Origin: Vibrio cincinnatiensis
Lineage (GTDB): Bacteria > Pseudomonadota > Gammaproteobacteria > Enterobacterales > Vibrionaceae
DNA: 64,000 nt
Direction of reading: 5' to 3'
Assembly (NCBI RefSeq): GCF_022113815.1
Contig: NZ_SGOM01000003.1
Span: 62,001 to 126,000 of the forward strand
Numbering within the stretch: position 1 is the stretch's first letter; each line of letters begins with the position of its first letter. Position numbers and translations under genes: made by a program. Positions 17,761 to 27,648 of this stretch are shown piece after piece. A model generated the notes under the pieces. That model did no database searches. It worked only from the letters and a program-made list of their open reading frames with translations, and was not told the DNA's origin.

Positions 17761-18327
17761 TTATTTTTTACGGCAATATTCCGCAATAATGAACATGGTT
17801 TGCCCATTAACTTTGCCTTGAATATGTTTAGGATCATCCGTTAAGGCAATACCACGCACAGCTGTACCTTGTTTAATCACCATGCTTGAACCTTTGACGG
17901 GTAAATCTTTAATTACAGTGACGTCGTCACCTTTTTTCAGCTCAACACCGTTAACATCACGCGGTTTTTCTTCGTCATCATTCATGCCGATTTCAGCCCA
18001 TTTTTGGACTTCTTCATCCATGTACATCATATCGAGCAAGTCTTGTCCCCAACCTTTAGTTGCGGATAAGCGTTTTAGTTGGCGCCAAGCAAGAACTTGA
18101 ACAGCAGGAACTTGACTCCACATACTGTCATTGAGGCAGCGCCAGTGGTTAATTTCTGCAGATTCAGGATCTTCAATTTGATCTTTACAGGTTGAACAAA
18201 GCATCACGGCATGGTCAACGGTTACTTGAGTGTGTGGTGAAACCACATATGGAGAAAGCGCTGACTCTGAAGAGCAGAGTTCACATTTGGATTCACAGCG
18301 TTCGAGTAAAGTAGCTTCAGTAGACAT
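17761..18327 (-). CDS. PhnA-domain (YjdM-like) zinc-ribbon protein
   Basis: 188 residues from the ATG at 18327 (GGTGGGG upstream). The N-terminal zinc ribbon has two Cys pairs, CESKCELC and MLCSTC. The C-terminal PhnA/SH3-like domain reads RDVNGVELKKGDDVTVIKDL and VKGSSMVIKQGTAVRGIAL, then NGQTMFIIAEYCRKK. Despite the family name, PhnA/YjdM proteins are not proven phosphonate enzymes. Monocistronic, with a perfect matS site inside at 17918. Confidence 0.88.
   Translation of the reverse strand: MSTEATLLERCESKCELCSSESALSPYVVSPHTQVTVDHAVMLCSTCKDQIEDPESAEINHWRCLNDSMWSQVPAVQVLAWRQLKRLSATKGWGQDLLDMMYMDEEVQKWAEIGMNDDEEKPRDVNGVELKKGDDVTVIKDLPVKGSSMVIKQGTAVRGIALTDDPKHIQGKVNGQTMFIIAEYCRKK
17918..17930. 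promoter_or_regulatory. matS site (MatP-binding, Ter macrodomain)
   Basis: GTGACGTCGTCAC fits GTGACRNYGTCAC exactly. It lies within the PhnA-like coding sequence, about 11.5 kb from dif. Confidence 0.82.
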
Positions 18328-18432
18328 CGTCCCCACCTTATAAAATGAATTTCGCGGGTATTATCCACTTTATGCACAAAATTTAAAGGGATATTCCACG
18401 GTTAGTCATAATTAACCGTCTATTTTGACTAT

Positions 18433-19224
18433 TTAATGACAATTTGGTGCGGAAAGCGAATAATTTGGCAAACTTTGCATTGTTCGGCTTAAATCTTCAA
18501 TGCGTGTATCGTGTGAAGGGTGAGTAGAGAGGAGTTCCGGTGGTTGTTTTCCATCCGACGCTTTTGCCATGTTCTTCCATAATTCAACGCTTTGTTTAGG
18601 ATCAAATCCGGCTTTCGCCATGAGTTCTAATCCTAAAATATCGGCTTCAGACTCTTGACGGCGACCATAGGGTAAAATCACACCATATTGCACACCAACC
18701 CCTAAAGCGGCCATCGTGATATCTCGATATTGGCCATATTCTGAAGCACCAAGTACAACATCGGTAATTTGTAATCCCACATTTGCTAATTGAGATTGCG
18801 ATAAACGCTCATTACTGTGGCTGGCGAGTACATGTGCCAGTTCATGCCCAATGACCGTGGCTAATTGATCTTGATTGGTGGCAACATTAAGGAGCCCGGT
18901 ATACACACCAATTTTTCCACCGGGAAGGGCAAAAGCGTTCACTTGTTCACTGTCAAAAACGATGACTTCCCATGTGTTAAACCCCGATTGTTTTGGAACT
19001 TGGGCGATAATTGCGTTGGCAACACACTGAACATAAGTGTTGGTTTTTCGATCTTGGCTAATAGGGATTTCTTTTTTCATCTGTTCAAAAGACTGTGCAC
19101 CTAAGCTGCTCATTTCAGTATTTGAAAAAAGTAATAGTTGATTTCTTCCGGTTGGAGAAGCACTGCAAGCCATTAAGCCAATTGATGTGATGAGTAAGCC
19201 GCAAGCTTTCGTCCATGATCGCAT
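18433..19224 (-). CDS. M48-family metalloprotease lipoprotein (LoiP/YggG-like)
   Basis: 263 residues. A lipoprotein signal peptide ends in LMACS (lipobox cysteine at residue 20). The zinc-protease motif HELAHVLASHSNE lies near residue 127 and the third ligand is in ESEADILGLELM. The region FALPGGKIGVYTGLL upstream of HELAH is typical of M48. Such outer-membrane-anchored proteases do quality control of envelope proteins. A conserved SEADxLGL-type ligand site and full length suggest it is active. Confidence 0.92.
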   Translation of the reverse strand: MRSWTKACGLLITSIGLMACSASPTGRNQLLLFSNTEMSSLGAQSFEQMKKEIPISQDRKTNTYVQCVANAIIAQVPKQSGFNTWEVIVFDSEQVNAFALPGGKIGVYTGLLNVATNQDQLATVIGHELAHVLASHSNERLSQSQLANVGLQITDVVLGASEYGQYRDITMAALGVGVQYGVILPYGRRQESEADILGLELMAKAGFDPKQSVELWKNMAKASDGKQPPELLSTHPSHDTRIEDLSRTMQSLPNYSLSAPNCH

Positions 19225-19395
19225 TGAGATCTCCTTAAGGATTATGACTATAATGTTATTAAATTTGATGAGTATTTAATCAATCTGACAGCAAGATATA
19301 GCGTTTCCGGCATGGTCGTCAATAGCGAGCCTTGCATTGTGGTGTAGTATAATCCTTCTTTCTTTTTCTATGATTTAGTCAATAGTAGGAAACTC

Positions 19396-19845
19396 ATGTC
19401 AATTTGGAAAAAACCAATCAGTTTAGAGGGCTTAAATGCCACATCAACAAACACCCTGATGGAACACCTCAATATTATTTATACCGAGATTACAGATAAC
19501 ACCATTAGTGCGACTATGCCTGTCTGCTCTTTTACCCATCAACCATTGGGGATGCTGCATGGTGGTGCTTCTGTTGTTTTGGCAGAAACTCTAGGTTCGA
19601 TTGCGGCTAACTTTTGTGTAGACGAAACCCGTTATTGTGTTGGATTAGACATTAATGCTAATCATATTAGAAGCATGCGTGAAGGGATAGTCATTGGTAC
19701 AGCGCGTCCAATACATATAGGGGTTTCCACTCAAGTGTGGCAGATAGAAATCACGGATGAAAGAGAACGACTTGTTTGTACCAGTCGTTTAACTATGGCG
19801 GTGAAACCATCTCGCTCTCAACGAATAGAAAAGCATGAGTCTTAA
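19396..19845 (+). CDS. Hotdog-fold acyl-CoA thioesterase (MenI/YdiI-like)
   Basis: 149 residues. The PaaI/YdiI signature is present: HQPLGMLHGGASVVLAETLGS, containing the HGG turn and the catalytic glutamate, then CVGLDINANHIRSMREG. In E. coli the closest relatives are MenI (1,4-dihydroxy-2-naphthoyl-CoA hydrolase of menaquinone synthesis) and EntH. With no enterobactin genes nearby, a MenI role is more likely. It is followed four bases later by a DUF3389-like gene, so the two are probably co-transcribed. Confidence 0.85.
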   Translation: MSIWKKPISLEGLNATSTNTLMEHLNIIYTEITDNTISATMPVCSFTHQPLGMLHGGASVVLAETLGSIAANFCVDETRYCVGLDINANHIRSMREGIVIGTARPIHIGVSTQVWQIEITDERERLVCTSRLTMAVKPSRSQRIEKHES

Positions 19846-19848
19846 GAT

Positions 19849-20079
19849 ATGGTGATTGAATTTAAAAGCGGAAAAATTATTGTTACTGCCCATGAAATTC
19901 TTATTCGTTTGGAAGGAGAACACGGCTTATCATTACACGCCGTCAAAGATGCGGTGAGTCTAATATCAGGTGCTAATGTTGTCGTGGCCCATGGCAGTGA
20001 AACTAAATGGTCACTTAAACTCGATAGCGCGCAGCAATTACAAGATCTAGCTCAAGCTCTAGGGTGTGATATTGCTTAA
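19849..20079 (+). CDS. DUF3389-like small protein, 76 aa
   Basis: 76 residues, soluble, with two short beta-rich segments (VIEFKSGKIIVTAHEILIRL) and a C-terminal helix. It resembles the small DUF3389 proteins of vibrios, though the assignment rests on my memory of the pattern. It starts four bases after the thioesterase stop and probably shares its transcript. No function is known. Confidence 0.6.
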   Translation: MVIEFKSGKIIVTAHEILIRLEGEHGLSLHAVKDAVSLISGANVVVAHGSETKWSLKLDSAQQLQDLAQALGCDIA

Positions 20080-20159
20080 AGATTATGGTTGAGTACTTGC
20101 GAAAAGTGCCATAAATAGGGAAACTGAAGTGATTTTACACTATGGTAAGTTTCCCCTTT

Positions 20160-21854
20160 ATGAGCAGCCCTCGATTACGCGTCCAGTTTGAGACACTTTT
20201 TGAGCATTTTAATGGTCAAAATGCGGATACTCAGCTTGAAGATCTCACCGAGATTCTCTTTTGTACACGACGTAATGCACGCATTGTACTAAATAAAATG
20301 GAAGAAGAGGGCTGGATTGAATGGCATCCAGCCGCAGGAAGAGGAAAGTCATCTCAACTAATCTTTAAACGAAGCCGAACGGATGTCAGTGAAAATTTAG
20401 CGCGTCGATATCTACAAGAGGGTAAAATAGGCCAAGCATTGTCTGTGCTTGATCAAGATGCCGCCAAATTAACTCAAGTTATCCAAAGTTATTTGGGGGT
20501 TCAGCATCAAGAAGGTCAACAAGTGGTTCGCCTACCTTACTATCGACCACTTTCCATGCTTAACCCAGCCAAGCCGATGCGTCGTTCTGAGCTACATATT
20601 GCACGGCAGATCTACAGTGGATTAACCCGTTTAGATGAAGAAGAGCAGGTCCAAGCAGATTTAGCGCATCACTGGCAAGCGCTTAGCGCGCATCACTGGC
20701 GGTTTTATTTGCGTCCAGGCGTTCGATTTCATAATGGTGAACCATTAACGACAGAGGTTGTTGTACAAAGCCTATGGCAACTTCGGTTAGTTAACTTATT
20801 TGCTCATATTGAGCAAGTGACTTCGCCAGAATCTTGGGTAGTAGACGTGCATCTTGCAAAACCAGACTACCATTTACCTCTATTGCTTGCCGAATCGTGT
20901 GCCAAAATTTTATTGCCCGAAACGATGCGTTCCGATGATTTTGATTTAATGCCGATCGGTAGTGGGCCTTATAAAGTCATGGTGAACGATGAAAAGCGGT
21001 TAATTTTACAAGCCTTTGATGGGTATTTTGGATTTCGCCCCTTGCTTGACCGAGTGGAAGTCTGGGTGATTGATGAAGTGCATTCATCGATGGTATTTCC
21101 AAGTCTAGCGCACCCTATAAAAAGTCAACGAGGTTCGTTTACCGAGGATGTTGAGCTGGATCCTGGTTGTACTTATTTATTGCTGAATCGTCGTAAAGGA
21201 TTAGCCGCGGATGACCAATGGGCGAGTTATTTTCAGCATAAGCTCAGTACGCTAAATCTATTTCGTTTATTACCAGAAGAAAAAGTGGTTGAGCTCGGGG
21301 TTTTACCAGCGTATGGCTTAAAACCAGGTTGGTATCATCAACTCTCCAGCAATAAGGCGATTTCTCCGCCAGAGTGTAGAACGGTAACGATTGCTTATCA
21401 TGCTCAACACCCCATGTTCCCTACCTTAGCAAAAGTAATTCAACAGATCCTTAAAGCCGATGGTATTGAGGTGAATTTCATTAAATATGAGCTTACGGTG
21501 GAATCGGTTGAACAGGTTGATATTTGGATAAAAGCGATGGGGATAGCCAATCATCGAGATGATGCTCTAGCAGGTTGGCTACTCAATTATTCCGATATTG
21601 AGCATATGAGTCAAAGTGACGATTTTAATGAGTGGTCTGAACTTGTTGATCAATGGCGAGCTGAAGATAAGGGCAATTTCCCAGCACAAGAGCTTGGTAA
21701 GTCATTAATTGAAAAGCAGCAAATTATCCCGATGTTTCATTGTTGGCTCGGCGTCAGCAAAGATCAATGTGGCTCATTACAAAATGCTAAATGTAATGCA
21801 TTAGGATGGTTTGATTTTAGCCAAGTTTGGGTGAAACCGGATATAGAAGTTTAG
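20160..21854 (+). CDS. sgrR: SgrR-like transcriptional regulator
   Basis: 565 residues from the ATG at 20160, which aligns the start MSSPRLRVQFETLF with E. coli SgrR; an ATG at 20142 is also in frame. The N-terminal winged helix (residues 1-75) has LTEILFCTRRNARIVLNKME and WIEWHPAAGRGK. The rest is a solute-binding (SBP family 5) domain with VRFHNGEPLTTEVVVQSL and GSGPYKV. In E. coli SgrR senses sugar-phosphate stress and activates the sRNA SgrS. I could not find an SgrS-like RNA or a divergent partner here. No strong ribosome site precedes either start. Confidence 0.85.
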   Translation: MSSPRLRVQFETLFEHFNGQNADTQLEDLTEILFCTRRNARIVLNKMEEEGWIEWHPAAGRGKSSQLIFKRSRTDVSENLARRYLQEGKIGQALSVLDQDAAKLTQVIQSYLGVQHQEGQQVVRLPYYRPLSMLNPAKPMRRSELHIARQIYSGLTRLDEEEQVQADLAHHWQALSAHHWRFYLRPGVRFHNGEPLTTEVVVQSLWQLRLVNLFAHIEQVTSPESWVVDVHLAKPDYHLPLLLAESCAKILLPETMRSDDFDLMPIGSGPYKVMVNDEKRLILQAFDGYFGFRPLLDRVEVWVIDEVHSSMVFPSLAHPIKSQRGSFTEDVELDPGCTYLLLNRRKGLAADDQWASYFQHKLSTLNLFRLLPEEKVVELGVLPAYGLKPGWYHQLSSNKAISPPECRTVTIAYHAQHPMFPTLAKVIQQILKADGIEVNFIKYELTVESVEQVDIWIKAMGIANHRDDALAGWLLNYSDIEHMSQSDDFNEWSELVDQWRAEDKGNFPAQELGKSLIEKQQIIPMFHCWLGVSKDQCGSLQNAKCNALGWFDFSQVWVKPDIEV

Positions 21855-21968
21855 CCATAACAAGATGTTATTGCTTTAACTGCGCGATACAATGGCACCG
21901 TGTTAACAAATCAGGCATACTCATTAATCTCAACCTATTGGTTATTCTATAAAAAGGGGATCTCGGTT

Positions 21969-22859
21969 TTGCAAAGTCCAATGACATTAGAAGCCTTGCA
22001 CATTCTTGATGCTATTGATCGTCGAGGCAGTTTTGCCGCCGCGGCCAATGAGCTAAATCGAGCGCCAAGTTCTTTGAGTTATCAAATTCAAAAACTGGAA
22101 CAAGATCTCGATATTATGATTTTTGACCGTTCTGGTCATAAGGCTAATTTTACAGAAGCTGGAACATTGATCCTTGAACGAGGAAGAATGATTCTTTCTG
22201 CAGCAGAAAAACTGGTGAATGATGCAACATTACTAGCCAATGGCTGGGAGCTTGATATTACCCTCGCGTTTGATGGCATTATCCCGATCGCAAACTTTTT
22301 TCCCCTGGTTGAGGCGCTTGGTAATGTCAGTAAAACGCGTATTAGATTGCAAGAAGAAATTTTGGCAGGGTGCTGGGAGTCATTGGCAAATGATCGAGCT
22401 GACCTTCTTATTTGTCCGAAAATAGAGACACTTCCTCAAGATGTCAAAGCCGAACCTCTTGGAAAAATAACCATGGTTTGGGTTGCCGCCAATAAACATT
22501 ATGTCCATAAGCGAAAGGGCGTCTTTGATGAAGATGCTCGTCAAAAATATCGGGTGATAGCGATTGCAGATACCGCGCGAGAGCAGCCCGCCATGAGCGT
22601 CAATATTCTCCAAAAACAACCTCGTTTAACGGTGACGAATTTTAATGCAAAATGCCAAGCTTTAATCGATGGGCTTGGCATTGGTACATTGCCACTCAGC
22701 GTTGCTCAACCTTTGATTGCTAATGGACAATTGAAAATAATTGAAGGAAGCGAAGACAAACACATTGATATTATCTTGGCTTGGCGACGAAATAAAATCG
22801 GTGAAGCCAAATCATGGTGTATCCAATATCTGAAAAAGAATTGGCAGTGGAGTGATTAA
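21969..22859 (+). CDS. LysR-type transcriptional regulator
   Basis: About 296 residues from a TTG at 21969 that has GGGGA nine bases upstream; the ATG at 21981 is the alternative. The N-terminal HTH reads LHILDAIDRRGSFAAAANEL and APSSLSYQIQKLEQDLDI, the canonical LysR recognition segment. The effector domain is complete. It is convergent with the patZ-like gene and shows no divergent target next to it, so its regulon is unknown. Confidence 0.88.
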   Translation: MQSPMTLEALHILDAIDRRGSFAAAANELNRAPSSLSYQIQKLEQDLDIMIFDRSGHKANFTEAGTLILERGRMILSAAEKLVNDATLLANGWELDITLAFDGIIPIANFFPLVEALGNVSKTRIRLQEEILAGCWESLANDRADLLICPKIETLPQDVKAEPLGKITMVWVAANKHYVHKRKGVFDEDARQKYRVIAIADTAREQPAMSVNILQKQPRLTVTNFNAKCQALIDGLGIGTLPLSVAQPLIANGQLKIIEGSEDKHIDIILAWRRNKIGEAKSWCIQYLKKNWQWSD

Positions 22860-22920
22860 AACATTACTTCAAATGATAAGGTTATAGTCAGAGCGCGAGG
22901 CCCTGACTATAAATAGGCTA

Positions 22921-25614
22921 TTATGGGTGAGGCGTCGTGAGTGGTAAAACCATATCCGCTTCACCATCTTCAAAATGAATGTCGATAGTAAAACCCATTT
23001 TTTGTGCCAAAGTAAGCATTCCTCTGTTGCTCGGCATAGTCATTCCTGATAACTGTAAGGTTCCTTTTGCTTTACAGTAATCAATGATTTTTTTCATAAG
23101 AACGGTTCCCAGCCCTTTGCCTTTGAGATCGGATCGGATCAATATAGCAAATTCTGCATCACTATTTTCATGGTTAATTAAGGCTCGAGATACGCCAATG
23201 ATCTCCGGTTGTTCATGCTGATGACTAATAGCGACAAAAGCCATCTCTCGGTCATAGTCTATTTGGGTGAGGTTGGCGAGAGCTTCATGGTTGAATTCCC
23301 CTACATCAGAGAAAAAACGTTTATAGAGATCTTCTTTTGAGACATGCTTAATAAACTCGGCATGCAAAGGCTCATCTTCCGGTAAAATAGGGCGCAGTGT
23401 TATCCTCTCTCCATCCTTAGCGATAAAGGTATCCATTAATTCAGAAGGATAAGGGCGGATAGCTAATCGACTTTGCGCATCACCACTAAAGCGTTTAAGG
23501 GTGAGATCAGCATCTAAAATGGTAAACTGCCCCCCATTAACTAAAACAGGATGAATATCCAGCTCGTAAACTTGCGGGCAATCAACCACCATCTGCGAGA
23601 TGCGAACTAAAAATTCAGATAACCCATTAATATCAATAGGAACAGGCTGCTTTTGTAAACGAATTTTACCACTGCGAATAGCTCGAACGATCAAATAACG
23701 GGCCAGTGTCATATTCAGTGGTGGCAACGCAGCTTCTGCATCAATCGACTCATCCCATTCTGAACCTCCTTGGCCAAGTAAAATAACAGGGCCAAAAGTG
23801 GAATCATGCTTAACTTTGATTCTCAACTCTTCTCCTCCGGCGAGCTTTGCCATCGCTTGGACGAGTAACCCATGAATTCGTGCTGAAGGGTAGGATATTT
23901 GGCTACGATCAAGGATAGCTTGTGCGGCATTCGCCACTTCACTGCTATTGCGTAAATTAAGCATTACTCCTTGCACATCAGATTTATGAGCAATGTCCGG
24001 AGAGCGTAGTTTTACTGCAACAGGATAGCCGATCGTTTCGGCAATATGGACAGCTTCACTGGTATCGGAAGCAATCCAAGTCGGTAATACCGTAAAATGA
24101 AAAAATTTAAAGAAAGCACCAATTTGATGAGTATCAAGTTGGATAGATTCTTGATCTGTCAAATGCTCTTCAATCCAAGCTTTTGCGCTGGTCACTTCAG
24201 AGGAATGTACCGCTTCTGAAGTACTAGGGGTTTCCATTAAATGTTTTTGATTTCGTCTGTACTCAACCAGGTGCATGAATGCGACAACTGCACTTTCTGG
24301 GGTTCGATATGTTGGAATACCCGCTTGGGTAAAAATCTGCCTTGCTGGTCTGGCTGTCAGCTCACCGGACCAATTGGTCAGAATATTAAATCGACGTGCT
24401 CGGGGATGATGTTTGATTACGTCTACAATCGCTTGAGCAGTTTGTTCTGAATGGGCGATCGCAGAAGGTGAGTGCATGACTAAAACGGCATCAACATCAT
24501 CGCTTTCTAACACGGCATTTAATGCGTTAACATAGCGTTGATCATCGGCATCACCGACAATATCGATAGGGTTACTATGTGACCAACTGGGAGGCAGGCA
24601 TTGATTTAGCGCATGGTAGACATCAGAGCTTAATTCAGCCAGTTTTCCTCCTCTTTCAAGTAAAGCATCAATCGCCATAATGGCTGGGCCACCACCATTG
24701 GTAATAATGGCAAGTCGTTCCCCTCGTAATGGAACGGCATGGGTTAGTGTTTCTACAGCGGCAAATAATTCGTGGGTATTATTCACACGCAACATCCCTG
24801 TGCGTCGAATTGCCGAGTCATAAATGCTATCGAGAGTATTATCACCGCCAGTGTGTCTTTGTGCCGCTTTTCTCCCTGCTGCTGTTCTTCCGCCTTTTAA
24901 GACTAATATTCGCCGATTACGTGAGGCAGCACGAGCTGCAGATAAAAAGCGACGAGCATCTTTTATGGTATCCACATAAAGTAAAATCGCCTCGGTATGT
25001 CTATCTGTACTTAAGCAATCGAGCAGGTCGGAAAAGTCGATATCACTGGCGTTACCTAATGAGACAAAGGCCGAAAAGCCTATTTGTTTATCATTGGCCC
25101 AGTCTAAAATTGTGGTACAAACTGCTGCCGATTGAGAGATAAAGGCAATATTACCTTTAAGAGCGGTGACAGGAGAAAAGGAGCCATTGAAATGACACCA
25201 AGGAAGAATCAGCCCTAAGCTATTTGGGCCTAGGATTCTCATTCCTGCCTGTTTGGCTATCTCATTGCATTGCTGCTGTATTTCTTGTTCTTGAAGATCG
25301 TTGGTATACATATCAGCGGATAAGACAATGACGTTAGAAACCCCTTTTTCTGCTAATTGCTTGAAGAGCGTAATGTTGCGTGAAGCATGTGTACAAAGAA
25401 TGGCAATATCTGGAATAACAGGAAGGGCGTCGATGGTTTTATAAGCGAGAACACCACAGACAGAAGGGTAATAGGGGGTTACTGGCATAATCGCACCATC
25501 AAAACCTCCTTGTAAGAGGTTTTTCATCACGATATTTCCAGCTCGGAAAGCGCGAATAGAAGCTCCGATAACCGCAATGGATCGGGGGTTGAGCAACTGA
25601 CTTAAATTATTCAT
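22921..25614 (-). CDS. patZ: Protein lysine acetyltransferase, PatZ/Pka (YfiQ) type
   Basis: 897 residues, close to E. coli PatZ. In order: an NDP-forming acyl-CoA synthetase-like CoA-binding domain (NPRSIAVIGASIRAFRAGNIV), a succinyl-CoA-ligase-like part (FISQSAAVCTTILDWA; HTGG), an ATP-grasp-like domain around residues 480-700 (GYPVAVKLRSPDIAHKSDVQGV), and a C-terminal GNAT domain (FAILIRSDLKGKGLGTVLMKKI, with the acetyl-CoA loop). In E. coli it acetylates acetyl-CoA synthetase and many other proteins. Its promoter region lies at 25615 and upstream. Confidence 0.92.
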   Translation of the reverse strand: MNNLSQLLNPRSIAVIGASIRAFRAGNIVMKNLLQGGFDGAIMPVTPYYPSVCGVLAYKTIDALPVIPDIAILCTHASRNITLFKQLAEKGVSNVIVLSADMYTNDLQEQEIQQQCNEIAKQAGMRILGPNSLGLILPWCHFNGSFSPVTALKGNIAFISQSAAVCTTILDWANDKQIGFSAFVSLGNASDIDFSDLLDCLSTDRHTEAILLYVDTIKDARRFLSAARAASRNRRILVLKGGRTAAGRKAAQRHTGGDNTLDSIYDSAIRRTGMLRVNNTHELFAAVETLTHAVPLRGERLAIITNGGGPAIMAIDALLERGGKLAELSSDVYHALNQCLPPSWSHSNPIDIVGDADDQRYVNALNAVLESDDVDAVLVMHSPSAIAHSEQTAQAIVDVIKHHPRARRFNILTNWSGELTARPARQIFTQAGIPTYRTPESAVVAFMHLVEYRRNQKHLMETPSTSEAVHSSEVTSAKAWIEEHLTDQESIQLDTHQIGAFFKFFHFTVLPTWIASDTSEAVHIAETIGYPVAVKLRSPDIAHKSDVQGVMLNLRNSSEVANAAQAILDRSQISYPSARIHGLLVQAMAKLAGGEELRIKVKHDSTFGPVILLGQGGSEWDESIDAEAALPPLNMTLARYLIVRAIRSGKIRLQKQPVPIDINGLSEFLVRISQMVVDCPQVYELDIHPVLVNGGQFTILDADLTLKRFSGDAQSRLAIRPYPSELMDTFIAKDGERITLRPILPEDEPLHAEFIKHVSKEDLYKRFFSDVGEFNHEALANLTQIDYDREMAFVAISHQHEQPEIIGVSRALINHENSDAEFAILIRSDLKGKGLGTVLMKKIIDYCKAKGTLQLSGMTMPSNRGMLTLAQKMGFTIDIHFEDGEADMVLPLTTPHP

Positions 25615-25877
25615 AATTCTTACACCGTAAGTGGATATCGCTTACCACTTTGTTCGTAGATGAATAGATCGAAAGTGCGCTAGATAGCTTTATCCTAGTG
25701 AATTTTTTATGTCACTGTTGGCGTATTTCGCATCGATGTGATCATAGCAGCATAATATGAAGACAAGTTTGTGTCATAAATCACAGGATAAGCCGAGATT
25801 ATCACAGTGGGTGCTTGATTCTGAGCGCCTCTATCGGCATGATTTACATTACTTTCTACTTAGAGTGTTATGAGTCC

Positions 25878-26459
25878 ATGAAAAACGTTGCAATAGTCAG
25901 CTTGTCAGTGCTTCTCGCAGCCTGCGCCTCAGAGAGTTACATCACCGATGTAACAAGTCAAAGTCATACTGAAGAGTATGCAGTAGCTGAAGTTCCCAAA
26001 CCCGTTGTTTCTGAGCAAGGAACAGCGGAAGGTATCTCTGAACAGAACGTCGAAATGAATGTGATCAAAATGACGCCAGCAGAAGAGAAAAAAGTGGTAA
26101 AAATGAGCCCGCAAACAAAGGCGAAACCGGCGGTTACCATTGCTCCACCAACGGATAAACAAATTGCGATGAACCCTCGCTATGGGTTTACGATTCAAGT
26201 GGTAGCCGTAGGCTCACAAAACAAGGTGGATCAATTTGCTAATCAACTTCCAAAAGGGAATCAACCGATTTGGGAAAACTATAAAGTAGTAAATGGTACC
26301 AAATGGTATACCGTGCTTTATGGTGACTATGCTAGTCGCAGTGAGGCCACCCAAGCCATTCAAACGCTTCCTGAAGAGTTCCAAACCTTAAAACCTTTTG
26401 TAAAAAGTATTGATAGTATCAAAAACTCTGAATACCCAACTTTGAATAAATTGAATTAG
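25878..26459 (+). CDS. SPOR-domain lipoprotein
   Basis: 193 residues from the ATG at 25878. The first 16 residues form a lipoprotein signal ending LLAACAS. A disordered, Lys/Pro/Val-rich linker follows (residues 30-95). The C-terminal 80 residues are a SPOR domain: YGFTIQVVAVGSQNKVDQFA, then WYTVLYGDYASRSEATQAI. SPOR domains bind denuded glycan strands at the division septum, so an envelope or division role is likely. It is followed by a terminator, then ddl. Confidence 0.85.
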   Translation: MKNVAIVSLSVLLAACASESYITDVTSQSHTEEYAVAEVPKPVVSEQGTAEGISEQNVEMNVIKMTPAEEKKVVKMSPQTKAKPAVTIAPPTDKQIAMNPRYGFTIQVVAVGSQNKVDQFANQLPKGNQPIWENYKVVNGTKWYTVLYGDYASRSEATQAIQTLPEEFQTLKPFVKSIDSIKNSEYPTLNKLN

Positions 26460-26489
26460 CATAAAATATTATTTTTATGGGTTAAAAAT

Positions 26490-26521
26490 GCAACAAAGGG
26501 GCTTAATCGCTCCTTTGTTGC
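26490..26521 (+). terminator. Hairpin terminator after SPOR lipoprotein gene
   Basis: GCAACAAAGGGGC / GCTCCTTTGTTGC stem (one mismatch) with a 6-base loop, followed by a short T-rich stretch. Confidence 0.8.
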
Positions 26522-26643
26522 TTATTCTCTAAGCAGTTAAAACAGGATCGTGTGATTAATTCATCTCAATAGTGCACGCTTGCGTTGAATTGTCTATCAT
26601 AGCGCAAGATTAGAAAACCTATTTGGTGTCACGGACAAGCTTA

Positions 26644-27648
26644 ATGATGAAGACAACAATTTTACTTCTGTGCGGCGGTGGTTCGTCGGAGCATGAAGTT
26701 TCTTTAGTTTCTGCTAATTACTTACAGCAGCAGCTTTTACTTACTCCAGATTTTGATGTTATTCGCATTGAAATAAAACCAACCGGCTGGTTCTCTGAAT
26801 CGAATGAATTGGTCTCTCTTGATACGAATACGGCATCACTCAATGGTGGGACGTGGTCAAGAAAAATTGATTTTGTTGTTCCGTGCATTCATGGTTACCC
26901 GGGTGAAACTGGGGATATTCAATCTATGCTTGAATTGGCTGGTATCCCATATTTAGGGTGTGGCCCTGAAGCAAGCTCCAACAGTTTTAATAAAATTACC
27001 TCCAAACTATGGTATGACGCACTCGGTATCCCCAATACACCTTATCTGTTTCTTACAGAAAATAGTGAAGAAACAAAGCAAAGTGCCGAACAAGCATTCA
27101 ACAAGTGGGGGGGCATTTTTATAAAAGCAGCAAGACAAGGTTCATCAGTAGGTTGTTACAAGGTCACGGAGAGTGAACAAGTTAGCCAAGCGGTGGAATC
27201 TGCTTTCCAGTACTCAGATCAAGTACTTGTTGAGCAAGCGGTGAAGCCTCGTGAATTGGAAGTTGCCGCTTATGAATTGGGCGGTCAGCTTTATATTTCC
27301 AAACCGGGTGAAGTTATTGCACCGGATGATGCTTTTTATAGCTATGAAGAGAAATACAGTGTTGATAGCCATTCAAGAACCGAAGTAGAAGCAAAAAATC
27401 TTACAGAGCAGCAGCAAGCTTTAATTCATCACTGCGCTCAAAAGGTCTTCACACACATGAAACTAAGGCATCTTTCTCGGATCGATTTCTTTCTAACGGA
27501 ACAAGGGAATATTTACCTTAATGAAGTCAACACCTTTCCAGGCATGACGCCCATCTCAATGTTCCCTAAAATGCTTGAGCATAATGGGCATAAGTTTAGT
27601 GAGTTTTTAGCTGATTGCGTTAACCAGTCTCTTATTCCAAACGTTTAA
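26644..27648 (+). CDS. ddl: D-alanine--D-alanine ligase
   Basis: 334 residues from the ATG at 26644 (a second ATG follows immediately). It shows the Ddl ATP-grasp hallmarks: LLCGGGSSEHEVSLVSANYL at the N-terminus, CIHGYPGETGDIQSMLEL, KAARQGSSVGCYKV in the ATP site, LEVAAYELGG, and NEVNTFPGMTPISMFPKM at the C-terminus, supplying the metal ligands and D-Ala site. It makes the D-Ala-D-Ala dipeptide of peptidoglycan. The 3' end overlaps by 17 bases with the convergent recombinase gene, so antisense transcription is possible there. Confidence 0.95.
   Translation: MMKTTILLLCGGGSSEHEVSLVSANYLQQQLLLTPDFDVIRIEIKPTGWFSESNELVSLDTNTASLNGGTWSRKIDFVVPCIHGYPGETGDIQSMLELAGIPYLGCGPEASSNSFNKITSKLWYDALGIPNTPYLFLTENSEETKQSAEQAFNKWGGIFIKAARQGSSVGCYKVTESEQVSQAVESAFQYSDQVLVEQAVKPRELEVAAYELGGQLYISKPGEVIAPDDAFYSYEEKYSVDSHSRTEVEAKNLTEQQQALIHHCAQKVFTHMKLRHLSRIDFFLTEQGNIYLNEVNTFPGMTPISMFPKMLEHNGHKFSEFLADCVNQSLIPNV

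Noticed and set aside
20080..20159. SgrS small RNA beside sgrR
   Set aside because: The gap is only about 80 bases and shows no hairpin plus T run or ptsG-like pairing stretch.
24729..25142. 137-aa plus-strand ORF inside the patZ gene
   Set aside because: Antisense shadow of a well-supported gene; low-complexity sequence with no domain.
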